Shown in pieces: positions 1 to 10,800 of a stretch of DNA of 64,000 nucleotides. The notes below the pieces were generated by a model. That model made no database searches. It saw nothing but the letters and a program-made list of their open reading frames with translations, and was not told the origin of the DNA. This stretch comes from Ursus arctos (lineage: Eukaryota > Chordata > Mammalia > Carnivora > Ursidae). The stretch's first letter is position 1, and every line of letters begins with the position of its first letter. Made by a program: the position numbers and the translations under genes. The stretch spans positions 73,025,931 through 73,089,930 of the forward strand of contig NW_026622985.1 of NCBI RefSeq assembly GCF_023065955.2, read 5' to 3'.

Positions 1-664
1 TAACGAAATAGTTGATCAGAGTAGAGGAACCCAGTTTGGCTCACGGTTTGGGTGTAACCAAGTGTGGAATTTTGAAAAGCCGTAGTATTGGTCAAACCAA
101 GAAATAGCTAAAACAGGAACAGGAAAAATCATTATTTCCATATCCATGCCCTCCCTTGCTACCAGCTTTTTCTTGTCTCGCCATATTTCTTATCCATCAT
201 GGACTAAGCATCTTGTATTTCATAGCATTCTCATTCTCTCTATATATTCTTTTATTTTGGTCTTACTCTCCAGACTAATCTCGAGCTCTGTGAGAATCCA
301 TCATTCTCTTCTCTTGTTATTTCCAGGCTAGTTAGCATTACTGGAAAAAAGTGTTTTACCCTGTGGGTAAATATCTTTAAGAAGTTAAGGTTCCAGACCA
401 AGCTGTACTCTTCAGTACTTCTCTGCCCCTGGGGAGCTTTTTCTTTTTCTGTCCTCTGTACTGCACCACCGTCTTTCATATCTCTCATAATACATTTACC
501 CCTTCTTCCAGGTTTAGTCATTCGTTAATTTATATCTTTTCTAATTGTACTATGTAAAATTGTCAAAATAACCCACATTGATTAAGCAAGTGTCACCAGA
601 AATTAGAGTCAAGGCTTACCAGTTTCTTTTCATTCTAATTCTTTTAATTCTAATAATACTGGAA
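1..664. other. Unique AT-rich DNA, no gene seen
   Basis: I see no exon, RNA gene or recognisable repeat. The 61-codon plus-strand frame at 146-331 is rich in Ser, Leu and Ile, as expected from a CT-rich, AT-rich stretch. It has no recognisable domain, so I treat it as chance. Confidence 0.6.
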
Positions 665-770
665 ATTAAGTATTATTATTATCCAGTTTGGTGAAACTCA
701 GGACCAGCCTACACAGTTATTAACTAGAGCCCAGATTCAAAGTCAGGGTTTTATGACTCCCCCATGAAAA
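665..770 (-). repeat. MIR SINE fragment
   Basis: Read on the minus strand, this has the order of the ancient mammalian MIR core: a block matching the field around GGATTTGAACCC, then a decayed antisense copy of the ACTGAGG and ATTATTATCC blocks. It is old and diverged, and the ends are approximate. Confidence 0.5.
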
Positions 771-1053
771 TCATTTCCATTCCAATGCACTCTTCCTGTT
801 TTATCCTGGGATTCTTAAGTGATTTTCACTTAGCTATCCTTGTAGTATTTTAAATCTTTCTAAAAAGTACTTTCCTCTGTAAGACTCTGAAATTCACTCC
901 TTTATGTATGCAAGTATATAACCTTCTAATATTATTGCAACAAATAAAATATCCCAAGCATTATAAGATATTTTTCAAAAATTAGATAATTTTATTTCCT
1001 CCTCCGGAGGATCAGAGTCAAATAAGGGAGGTAAGTGTTAAGTAAATACAGGC

Positions 1054-1625
1054 AGTACATTAGTTTTTCAGGGCTCCCACACCAGAATACCACAAACTGG
1101 GTGATTTAAACAACCGAAATTGATTTCTCACAGTCCCAGGGGCTAAAGTCCAAGATCAATGCGTGTGCAGGTGGCTTTCTCCTGAGTCTCCTCTCATCCT
1201 GCGGATAACTGCCTTCTGGCTGTATCCTCACATGGGCTTTTCTCTGTGTGTGTGTACCCCTGGGGTCTCTGTCTTCTTACCAGGACACCAGTGCCATGGA
1301 TTAAGGCCCCACCCTTTTCACCTCATTTAGCTTCAATTACCTTTTTTTATATAAAGATTTTATTTACTTTAAAGAGAGAGCATGGGGGGGGAGGGGAAGA
1401 GGCAGAGGGAGAAGCAGGCTCCCCACTGAGCAGGGAGCCTGATGCCTGCTGGATCCCAAGACCCTGAGATCATGACCTGGTTTGAAGGCAGACACTTAAC
1501 CGACTGAGCCACCCAGGCGCCCCAGCTTCAGTAACCTTTTTAAAGGCCCTCTTTTTAAGTATAGTCACTTGGGGTGTAGGGAGGTACCACATGAATTTTG
1601 GGAGGACATAATTCAATGTATAGAA
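1054..1625 (-). repeat. MLT1-type LTR (ERVL-MaLR), interrupted by a SINE
   Basis: On the minus strand this reads as a nearly full MLT1 long terminal repeat. The right edge is a decayed TGGACTGAATTGTGTCC start (about 1602-1625). The left edge is the CCACCCAGTTTGTGGTA block followed by the CTAATGTA end (1054-1110). Between them are the decayed AAATTTCTGTTGTTTAAGCC and GGACACAGAG-like blocks. A Can-SINE at 1347-1523 splits it, so the LTR is older than the SINE. It is a solo LTR with no internal retroviral sequence beside it. The subfamily (MLT1A to MLT1B level) is from memory of the consensus. Confidence 0.75.
1347..1523 (-). mobile_element. Can-SINE (SINEC), inserted in MLT1
   Basis: This is a minus-strand SINE. 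The T-rich tail lies on the left (AAAGATTTTATTTA). The head on the right ends in GAGCCACCCAGGCGCCCC. The central CT block appears as a GAGGCAGAGGGAGAAGC purine tract. Flanking direct repeats AGCTTCAATTACCTTTTT (1329-1346) and AGCTTCAGTAACCTTTTT (1524-1541) differ at only two positions and mark target-site duplication. The host sequence is the MLT1 LTR. A short frame at 1246-1467 crossing this junction is not a gene. Confidence 0.92.
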
Positions 1626-3436
1626 GGCAGCAAATATGATAATTATTTCCAGTGAGTTAAAAAAAATACTATAGGTGTTTAGAAATTTGAGAGTTAGAAT
1701 AGTATGAACGGAAGTGATTCTGACACATATGCTGGAAAAAAATATAAACTAGAATTTCATGGATGACTATAATCTGGAAAAAAAATGACGCGAGAAAGAA
1801 TATTTCTTATGATGGAAACTGGCCATAAAGGCAAAGATACTTATATAGGAATTAGCAAGGTGTGTGTAACTGGTGTATATAACAAGCTGGCAAGTTGTGT
1901 TAGTACAAGTGGTGATGCTTTGAAAAATTCTCTCAAAGTTGGCATTAGGATAGTCCTTGAAATTAGAAATGTTTGTCTCCATCCTTCTTTATCCATAGCA
2001 AAATCTAGCAGAGACTTAAAGTTGTTGGCCTGAATACCAATACATAAATCTTAATCAGATTGATTCAAAACTAAAATGATCGCTTGGTGATACATGAAGT
2101 AAACAGTTGCCATGGTGTGTTGCATTGAGTTCAAGCTTTCCATTTTAGTGATTTAATACCTTCAGTTTGTTTCATTTTGCCTGTCTAACCTTATCTCATC
2201 CTTTCTCCTGGCCTGACCCCTGTTTCTACTTAGCTCAGTATCGGCTGTATCCCCAGTTATAGACCCTGTATGTAAGTCTACCCTTATGCATTCGTTCATG
2301 AATTTATCTTGTCTGAAGTGCTCTACCAAACTCTTTGTCATTAATCTAATGGCTTTGTAAAGGCTACGTTCAAGTTCAGTTTCTATAGGGGTCAGTCTTC
2401 CTTGAGGTTTGTTATCAGTGGATTACTAATCTACGTTATAAACTATACTCTTCAGTAAAGTATTTGATTATATGCTATCTTTCATACACCTTTGGATATT
2501 TCATGCAGATAAATTTTATCTTCATGATTAGAGGTAAGGATTTTGTTACCTCCTGCATTGCACTGTGCATATGATAGATTCATTGTAAACTTTTGTTGAC
2601 TACAACAGCAGGAGCTATGCTGTAGCGTATAGGTCAGATATTTCAAAAGAGAGAGAAAGACCCTTACAAGCCACAGGAAGCATTCATTGATCCTTAGTAT
2701 TTAATCCTTCCCATTGTTCTTAACGAGGGATTAGTAGTAGTGGTATTTTACAAATTGGAGTAAGCACATGATATTCAGTGCTTCCTAGAATGGCAAATGT
2801 TGAGCTGTCTCTGAAGCCTACTTATAAATGGCAACTTTGGGAAAGATTTTAATCACATGCTTAACATTTTCTTGAATTTACTGCCAATAAAGGTGTTCCT
2901 CCTCTATAACAACAAACATTCTGTATACTTTAAGTTATTAAGATAATATGTGAGAGGAAGGGAAATTGTTTTATATTTTCCTCTCTATTGATCTTTTGAA
3001 CATAGCATGGCTTGTACCACCACTTTCATAGGCCACAAAATGCTTGACATCTCCAAGCATTTCAGATATGAGACCTCATGATATTCTAAGGTCTTATGTG
3101 TCTAAAACAACAAACAGAAAGTTCTACTTGTTTTGTATAAATGATAAGCTAAATTTTATTCCTTGTTGTTCCCTTATCTTTTACATAAAAGGAATGGTCA
3201 ACTATAAATAAGGCAGGTGTACTTTAGAAAGTTCTCCTTTGATAATGGCAAGTGCCTTAATGTGGGAACAAGTTTATGCATCTTCTTAACCGCTAAATTC
3301 ATAAGTGTGGAAATTATGTAAATATGGTCTTTTCCTTTGGGGGCAGAATAATTGTTCATGTAGAATTCTGGGTAGACTACTGAGAAGGATCCTGATGATT
3401 CCTGCAACCAGTTCATTTTCATTATAATTTAGTTCA
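1626..3436. other. Unique AT-rich DNA, no gene seen
   Basis: No repeat or exon is recognisable. Two opposite-strand frames overlap at 1767-2033 (71 and 82 codons). Neither has a domain or a convincing codon pattern. A weak MIR-like antisense field may sit around 2690-2770 but is too decayed to call. Confidence 0.55.
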
Positions 3437-3535
3437 TTACAATACATTTTTACTGACCTTTGTCATGTACCGAGACTGATAGATTTTGTAGGAAGAGGGC
3501 AGAGAGGTACATGTCTTGATCTCAAGTAGTTACAT
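3437..3535 (-). repeat. Possible LINE-2 3' end fragment
   Basis: The order of words (TTTTTACTGACC, TGTCATGTACC, GAGGTACATG, TCAAGTAGTTACA) follows the reversed LINE-2 3' end (TTTATTGAGC, TATGTGCCAGG, AAGGTCC, CTCATGGAGCTTACA). The match is weak, so this is a low-confidence call. Confidence 0.33.
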
Positions 3536-4555
3536 GAAGTTATCTTTTGGTCTAGTAACTTTTCTGACCAAAGATTTCCAAGGCTTTTCTGTTATTGATA
3601 AGGTTTATCAAAGCTATCTCTGCCTACCCTTCATCTTATTGCATGTATCATACTATTAACACATCATATCATACTTCATTCTTTGATCTGCAAGCTTTGG
3701 AAAATATCAAGTTTAAATGCTGCAAAAATTTAACATATATGTAAAAATTTAATATATATATAAACTCTGTACAAGATGTTGCTTTTATACCAATATAATT
3801 TGGCTCTATAACATTCACTTTGAAAGTCGTCTGAGTGGCTCTAACTAAATTTTTAATTAAGCATTTGACTTGGATGATTTGGGACACAGTGACATTTGAT
3901 TTCATTTTTCCCTGTCATTGGCCCTTTTTTCTATAGCATCTCTTCATGGAAAGAAATGTGATTTGGTCCTTACCTCTAAATCTTGATTCCATTTTTACAT
4001 ACATTTCAGTTTAACTGAAAGTAAAATTTGAGAGACAAGAAAACAGTGGAACTCTTAAATTCACAGAGTTCAAAAAATAGAAATGGTGTTTTACCGATTT
4101 TACTTCATCAAAGATCATTTTTGGTTTTGTTTTTCTTTTTCCACTTCATGTTATTTATGAGCCTATTATCTGTAAGCAACAGGTAAGATTCTTTTAAAAC
4201 ACTTGTGCAGGCACTAACATGTATCTTTGTTCAAATCAAATTAAGTTCAGCTCAAACACCCATCCTTTCCTAGAGATACACATATGATAGGACTTTCGGT
4301 CTTGGTCATTTGTTGCAGCAAGAGAACCCATACTTCTCTGACTACACATTTGATGTTTGGTGGTGATTACACAATCTCAGAAATGGTCCCTCTGTTTTGA
4401 CTGTCAAAAGCCTTTATATCTGCAGGCTGAAAGTTACTGTGTAATCCAAGTATACAGTGACCTGAACCTTGAAACCAAGGGCTGCTTAATGAATTACCTT
4501 TAGCCCATCCCAGCTTAAAAATTCTCCTTTCTAGCTCTGAAACACACACACACAA
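3536..4555. other. Unique DNA, no gene seen
   Basis: This is AT-rich unique sequence with a short (CA)n near 4541-4553. Frames at 3669-3905 and 4367-4555 (minus) show nothing recognisable. Confidence 0.55.
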
Positions 4556-4566
4556 ATGTGTTTCCC

Positions 4567-4750
4567 TGAGTGATTGGGGGCTCAGAGGGTTAAGTATCTC
4601 TTGATTTTGGCTCAGGTCACAGTCTCAGGGTTGTGAGATCTAGCCCAGCGTCAGGCTCTGCACTGAGTGCACAGTCTGCTTGAGATTCTCTCTCTCCCTC
4701 TTCCTCTGCCCCTCCCCGGCCTCTCTCTCTAAAATAAATAAATTAAAAAA
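4567..4750 (+). mobile_element. Can-SINE (SINEC), diverged
   Basis: The head is damaged (GGGGGCTCAGAGGGTTAAG), followed by CTCTTGATTTTGGCTCAGG, a CT-rich block and an AAAATAAATAAATTAAAAAA tail. Flanking repeats ATGTGTTTCCC (4556-4566) and ATCTGTTTCCC (4751-4761) differ at one base. It appears to be one of the older copies in the window. Confidence 0.88.
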
Positions 4751-4761
4751 ATCTGTTTCCC

Positions 4762-6029
4762 ATTTCCTGGTATAAGCAGAGCTCAGTCTTTAGGAATAAA
4801 TTCTTGTTGCATCCTTAGAGATGGGACAATTTAACCTCTTGTTTTTCTTAATGACTACAGCTTTAAGATAAAACAGAAATTAATTTCTCAGTAGATTCTC
4901 TGCCTACATTAAATTTTTAATAAATCAGCTTCCTGTGCTTAAAAGGATAATTTGTACCAGTCATTGATTTGAGGATGGAGAATTATAATTTGAGGTGTTC
5001 AGGGTAGGTGAGAAGAATGAGCAACAGCACTGCATGGTGAACGAGTTGCATGTTGAGCGTATTGCATGAAAAGGAGAGAGCCATGATCGGAGATTGAAAA
5101 GCAGAAAGGCAAAGGCAGAAGTGCTTAAAAACACAGCTTCAACAATTTCACCTACTGATTTGCTATAATCGCCATTAATCCCTATTTAGCTCATTAATGT
5201 AATGAGAGAACCTGGTTGAAAGGAAGTTTCAAAGTAAGTTCTAATTCTATTTAAAGATTATTGTGCAGCTGACTAATCACCGTAAAGAAGTCGAGGCTAT
5301 TTCTATACTGTCAGAACTAAATAGAAGGATTTGCAGTCCTCGATAAATCTAATGCCTTCTTTGTGAATCCAATAAACATCATGGCCTTGTGAGGATTTCC
5401 TAAAGAAGATATAGAAAGTACAGCTTAAAAATGATAACCAAACCAATAATCTTCCGTTTCATGTAACTATAGACGGTTATAATGAAAGTTGTTCAGTATT
5501 ACCTAACTGGGTGGGATTTAATCCATTATTTTTCTCATTTGAGCCCAAACTTTTCAGTATGAAATTATAACCAAACCTGTAGTAGAAAAAAGAAAAATGC
5601 TGCTGTAAATTCTTTTTCAAAATTGTGATAGCACTCTCTCCATAAATGATTTTTCAGAACTATTGTAATGTCATGGTTTTTATATATCCCAACTCTACTC
5701 ATTTAAATGTCTTTAAAAGTTAAAAGTTACATTTTCTCTGGTTTAAATCCCAGACCATCTTATTGGGGCAGATCATTTGTCTGCTTGACGTTTTATAGTC
5801 CATAGTTCTATTCATCTTGAGGTTAACTGAAGGTCTCAAAAGGCATTTAGTTAGAAAAGGAAGGAAAAGAAAAAAGTTTTGTTTTCAAGGCCAGAAAAGT
5901 GGTGACCCTATGCTAATAGTCTGGTATTTAATTATATCTCAAAAAAAAAAAAATATGTAAATGGAATGTGAATGCTTCAACATATGAAAATAGCAAAAGC
6001 TGGAAATCAACCAACCAAGAGGCTGTGTG
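4762..6029. other. Unique DNA with a candidate conserved element
   Basis: No repeat is recognised apart from an A13 run at 5941-5953. The part at about 5130-5420 has dense TAAT-type sites and looks unlike decayed repeat; see findings. No open frame of note. Confidence 0.5.
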
Positions 6030-6195
6030 CTCAAATAGATTGCAAGATTCCTGGGTTCTAGCTCTAGCTCTGTAATAATGAGATGAGTGACCCTTTCAAA
6101 GTCATTTACCCTCCCCAGGCTTCAACTTTCTCCAGTATAAAAAGAACTTCCTGTAGATTCCTCCTGAGGTTCCTAAAATTCTGTGATCCTATGAC
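6030..6195 (+). repeat. MIR SINE fragment
   Basis: It follows MIR word order on the plus strand: CCTGGGTTCTAGCTCTAGCTC, then a GAGTGACC / AAGTCATTTACC block, then CAGGCTTCAACTTTCTCC and a GAGGTTCCTAAAATTC tail. It is old and diverged. Confidence 0.6.
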
Positions 6196-6439
6196 ATCGG
6201 CTATATATTACTAACAAAATCACTTCCACAGTGAAATATGTTTTATCTTTGGAAATCATAGTGTATCTTCTGCCTTTCTGTAGAACACTACTATAGGTTG
6301 GACCCAGGGTGAACAGAACCAGGAAGTTCCAAGCAGAGTATCTTCTGTAGGAAATTATTACTTGGTACCTAAGGAGGGAAGATAACTGGGAAAAGGAGGA
6401 CTAAAAAGGGAAAAGAGAGAGATTTGTCCTTTAGGGTGA

Positions 6440-7229
6440 CTCTGGTCTAACTTCTTGGATGTCTAATAAATTTCTCAAATTCCATATGCCCAAAATTCAA
6501 CTTCTCATCTTCCCCACAAACAGTCCTCTAAGCTGTCTCAGATATCTTAGCTCGCTCAGGTGATGGATAGCACATCTTTCCAGTTTCCAGATGAAACATC
6601 TTGGAGTCATCCTTGATTTCAGTCTCTTTCTCACACATGGAAACTATGACTTTATGTTCAAACCACAGCCAGAGAGCATGCGCTTCTCATTGCTGCCGCA
6701 CTGGTCAAAGCCATTGTCATTGCTCACCTACATCATTGTACCAGCCGCTAACCAGAATCCCTGCTCAATCCTTATCCATTTCAGTGGCCAAAGTTATCCT
6801 GCCGAAACCTGAGTTTGATCATGTTACTTGTCTACTCAGAGTTGTGCAGTAGCTTCCCATTTGAAATGGAATGAAACCCAACGTTTTTGTAATAGTCAGC
6901 ATGGCCCTACATGATCGTCTGCCCTCTGGACATGCTTCTCTGACATCTCCTTACCTTTCTGCCCCTCTGGTATGTCTCCTCCAGCTGTTTGTCTTGCTCA
7001 CTGTGCTCCAGCCTCACCTGCCTTCTTACTACTTTTTTTCTTTTCTTTTGTCTTTGCCTGGGACACTTTTTTTCCCAGATATCCAGTTGGCTAATTGCAT
7101 CACATCAAGTTTCTGCATTATCATGTTACTGAATCCAGCACCTTTTGTCTGTTTTGTCCACTCATGCATCTCAAACATCCAGAACAATGCCTAGCACGTA
7201 GTAGATACTCAGTAAATATCTGTTGAATG
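6440..7229 (+). repeat. LINE-2 3' half (ORF2 end and 3' UTR relic)
   Basis: The order of decayed motifs follows LINE-2: TTGGATGTCTAATAAATTTC, CAACTTCTCATCTTCCCC, CTTGGAGTCATCCTTGATTT, TTTGATCATGTTAC, GTAGCTTCCCATT, then the 3' end AGAACAATGCCTAGCACGTA and CTCAGTAAATATCTGTTGAA. Around 6591-6660 the plus-strand frame still encodes a HLGVILDFSLFLT-like stretch that resembles the C-terminal part of LINE-2 ORF2. The element is broken, predates the carnivore SINEs and is inactive. A MER2 transposon sits directly at its 3' end. Confidence 0.72.
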
Positions 7230-7231
7230 TA

Positions 7232-7570
7232 TGGTTGACCCTTGAACAACAAGGATTCGAACTGCATAGGTTCGCTTATATGTAGTTGTATGCGGAATTT
7301 TACAGCACAGTATCGTAAATATATTTTCTCTTCCTCATGATTTTCTTATTAACATTTTCTTTTCTCTAGCTTACATTATTGTCAGAATACAGTATATAGT
7401 GCATATAACATGCAAAATGTGTGGTAAATGAACTGTTTATGTTATTGGTAAGGCTTCTAATCAACAGTATGCTGCTAGTAGTTAAGTTTTGGGGGAGTCA
7501 GAAGTTATATGTGCGTTTTCAACTGTATGGGGGGCTTGTGCCCCTAACTCTCATGTTGTTCAGGGTCAAA
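7232..7570 (+). mobile_element. MER2-type DNA transposon (Tigger2-derived, non-autonomous)
   Basis: Terminal inverted repeats are visible: GGTTGACCCTTGAACAAC at the left and GTTGTTCAGGGTCAAA at the right. The element is flanked by TA dinucleotides (7230-7231 and 7571-7572), the target duplication of TcMar elements. The middle contains the family blocks ATTTTCTCTTCCTCATGATT, TAGCTTACATTATTGT and GTAGTTAAGTTTTGGGGGAG. The length of 339 bp is close to the roughly 345 bp I remember for MER2. It has no transposase. A short frame at 7421-7660 is incidental. The strand is nominal because the ends are nearly symmetric. Confidence 0.85.
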
Positions 7571-7572
7571 TA

Positions 7573-8731
7573 TATTCATCTTAGACGTTATATTTCTACC
7601 ACTGGAATTTGTCTTCCTTTCTCAGTTGCGAATAACATCCACAATGTGCCTAGTTTATAAATTTAACCCTGACATCAGCTTTGTATTTCATTTTGCCAAG
7701 TTCTCTGAGGAGGACCTCACCATTGGTCTATTTGCTATCAGTAGCTCTGTACAGAGTGTTCCCCAGAAGGAAGCCTGGTATAGTAACTGGAGGCATTTTT
7801 GATACCCAGATTTCTTTGGAGAAAAGCAGTGAGAAAGAGAGTAGGTCACCTTTCAAAGCAAAACCATCCACAGGCACACCTTAAGGATGGGAGAAGCTAA
7901 GATGATGACAGCAGGAGAACAAAGATTGTAAGAAGCAGAACAAAAAGTTGTAAACTGCACAGAGAATATATTGGAATATAAAAATTGATATTGTAGGAAA
8001 AAGGTCTAGAAAGAAGCATTTAAAGATAAAACAAGATGGTGATGTTATGACACAGCCAAGGTAAAGTTCATAGCTGTTACTTACCTCTTTATATTTTGCT
8101 TTGAGATAGGATGGAAGAAAAGAAACGGAAGGAAGGAAAGGTAGGAAGGAAGGAGCTAATTCAAGAGTACTAATTGAAAAAGCCTACTTTTGAAATGTGT
8201 TTTTTGAGCCAAGAAGTCACTCTTAGATGTGGGCAGCAGAAGTTCAGGCTGGGTAGAGGAGGCAAGACTGAGCGGTATGACAGCAGGTTGCATATGGGGT
8301 GAGGAGCTGCAGAACTGTGAAGACTGAAAGGCTGGGCAAAAGGTCAGTGTCTCTGCTAGAGCTCTCGTTCCCTTTTTCAGTCTTTACTCAGAGAAGACAG
8401 AGATGCAGGTGGGCTACCTTTATTGCAGCCAAGGATTTAGTCAGTGCCCTAAACAATCCTGCCTCCTCCTGATTAAGGTCAGGGCAGAAGTGCGGAGCCT
8501 GTGTCGAGTGAATGCAGGGATGAGAAAAATACTGGCATGTCAAGTATGCAATTACCTAATACTTTTTGAAGTACATGGTTAGGGCTATAGAAGAGAAAGA
8601 ACTGGAAAATGCCCCTACAAGAAAAGATAAATGCGATTTTTCAAACAGGACATACACATTCTAAATAGAAGCCATATGTATAGTTTCAACATAAATAATG
8701 GTAAATATGAAAAATGGATGTTTAGGTAAAG
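7573..8731. other. Unique DNA with a purine-rich patch
   Basis: No gene or repeat is recognised. A GGAA-rich purine tract lies at about 8112-8156. The 67-codon frame at 7681-7884 has no recognisable domain. Confidence 0.55.
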
Positions 8732-8745
8732 AATCATACATCATG

Positions 8746-8920
8746 GGCGCCTGGGTGGGTCAGTCGCAGGTCGTGATCTCAGGGTCCTGGGACCGAGTCC
8801 CACATTGGGCTCCCTGCTCAGTGAGGAGCCTGCTTTTCCCTCTCCCTCTGCCTCTCTCCCTGCATGTGCTCTCTCTCTTGCTCACTCTGTCTCTCAAATA
8901 AATAAATAAAACCTTAAAAA
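8746..8920 (+). mobile_element. Can-SINE (SINEC)
   Basis: The head is GGCGCCTGGGTGGGTCAGTCG. It is missing the usual GTTAAGCGTCTGCC block after the head, so it carries a short internal deletion. A CT-rich middle and an AAATAAATAAATAAAACC tail follow. Flanking duplications AATCATACATCATG (8732-8745) and AATCATATATCATG (8921-8934) differ by one base. Confidence 0.93.
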
Positions 8921-8934
8921 AATCATATATCATG

Positions 8935-10344
8935 TTAAAAATAACTTGTAAATATGATTAAAAATAGAAGATAAAACTTTGTGCTAGTTTAAATAAGAAT
9001 AAAATAAAAAAGTTTAATAGATGTTTAAAATCATTATTCCAAAAATTTTAAATGTTCAGATGGAGAAAGATAGTGATATGTAAGAAGGCTTGTAGGAGGC
9101 CAGTGGCTGCACTCTTTCTTGTGAGTACACAGTTGTGAATTCAAGCAGAGATGATTGCAGCATCAAAGAGCCTCACAGTAAATCACATAGTCCAGTGCAA
9201 AGGTAAGCTTCGTCTTAATAGTTGAGGAATCCATGAGTTTGATGACCAAACACAAGCCGGGTAATGTGTACAAGGATCATTAGGCTAGGAGTCAAGGACG
9301 TTTTTATTTAGATTTCATTACAGCTTTTGAGAAATGGACGCAAAGGGATGATGACCGATGAAATGTATCTCTGTCTAACTGACTTTTATATTCCTTCCTC
9401 GTGTAATTTTTCTGCACTGAATACAAACTTCCCAAACTAAGAGGCCACTTGTTATCCTGAAGTTAAATTTGGGGACTGAGGATTTACAATGTAATATTTA
9501 CAACCAGAGACAGTATTTCAATGCACCGTAGATAACTTTATACCATCAAGATATTATCTTTTAAAGTCCTCTTTCAGTGATGCAGCAAGTTCATCAGTCT
9601 GGATTTGGTCCTCGGACTGGAAAGGTAGGGAGTCCTTATCTCTACAGAGCCAGGCTGAAAAGTGTACATGGAACAAATAGTGGGACTAAGGGGAGACAAA
9701 GGGTTAGCGAAGGGACTCAGCCCTAGTCAGGGTGTTCAGGAGCTGAAGACAAATGTGTAGAAGGTGCTGGATTATCCAGTTGGCCAACTGGGTACCAGTG
9801 ATTAGGGCACCAGTAAAATAGAGATTATTAAGTAATATATCTTATATTAATTTTGCATTTTAAGTTTCTAAATGTTAAAAGAATCACCGTGGGGAAAGTT
9901 CTAACTCTGTTGGTCTACTTAGCCTATTTTAGGGCTTTGTACTATTGTGTCATATTGAATTACATAACATAATTATATGTGTAGGGTTACCCATATAATC
10001 ACGTTTTTGATTTTCTGGGCTGGTAATACAGCCCTGGATGTGGATGTGGAAAGTAAGCAAGGCTGGAGATTTTGGGAGAAGCTCCTGTCTACTCTAGAAT
10101 AACGTAAATGCTTTTTTTCTCCCAAACCTTGGGTGGAACAGACCACTATATGCAGCCCTTGCTTTCCTTGCTTTCCTGCCTGAACCCAACATGTGGGGAA
10201 ACAATGGGGTATAGTTAGAAGACAACTGTTGTAGAACGGAACAGTTTGGGGAATTTGGGTCTGATTTCCTCACGTGAAGTTCTCTGAACTTTTATCTGGA
10301 CCAAGTTATTTCCAGAATCTGAATCTTTGTCATTACTGAGTGAC
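8935..10344. other. Unique DNA, no gene seen
   Basis: AT-rich unique sequence. No exon, RNA gene or repeat family is recognised, and there is no long open frame. Confidence 0.55.
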
Positions 10345-10500
10345 CCTCCATACTTTATCAGCTTTTTGGTCCTGTTTCCTTATCTGTTAACTGAAGTGGG
10401 ATACTGGCTGTTAACCTCACCCATCCCCCTCCTTTCATTCTTTCTTCTAAGAACTGAATGAAATAACACGGGAGAAAACACTTCAAGAATTCAAAATGTG
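10345..10500 (+). repeat. Possible MIR fragment
   Basis: The words CCTGTTTCCTTATCTGTTAA, GGGATACTGG and TGAATGAAATAACACG follow the MIR order (CAGTTTCCTCATCTGTAAAA, GGGATAATA, GATTAAATGAGATAATAC). It is diverged, with an insertion in the middle. Confidence 0.42.
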
Positions 10501-10599
10501 GTATATAACTGCAAGGCATTATTACAATTTCTAAGGGAGTATAGGTTAACGGGTTGTTTGTTTGTTTTTGTTTTTGCTTTAGGCTAACCAGTACTGAAC

Positions 10600-10800
10600 G
10601 CATGTGCTGCACCAAGCACAGTGTTGTGTGTTTTTAATACATCTGTCTCACACACTCTTCATAAACTGACAAGGTGGTTATCATACATTTGCTACAAATG
10701 AGAAACCTGGGGTTCCTGGAAGTAAAGGGATATGTTAAAGGTGAAAACATAGGTAGCAAACTTTAGAATTCAAACCCAGGCCTGCCTGATGCCACTCTGT
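10600..10800 (-). repeat. MIR SINE fragment
   Basis: Read in reverse: GTGCTGCACCAAGCACAGTG, a decayed AATCCTCACAACAACC block, ACAAATGAGAAACCTGGGG, then TTAGAATTCAAACCCAGGCC, which is the reversed GGGTTCGAATCCC core. It is a clear MIR by order, but diverged. Confidence 0.65.

Noticed and set aside
1054..1625. Considered as an L1 or satellite fragment
   Set aside because: Word order and TG...CA type ends fit an MLT1 LTR better.
8746..8920. tRNA-like head of SINEs considered as tRNA genes
   Set aside because: SINEC heads derive from tRNA-Lys but lack an intact cloverleaf and carry the SINE body and A tail.
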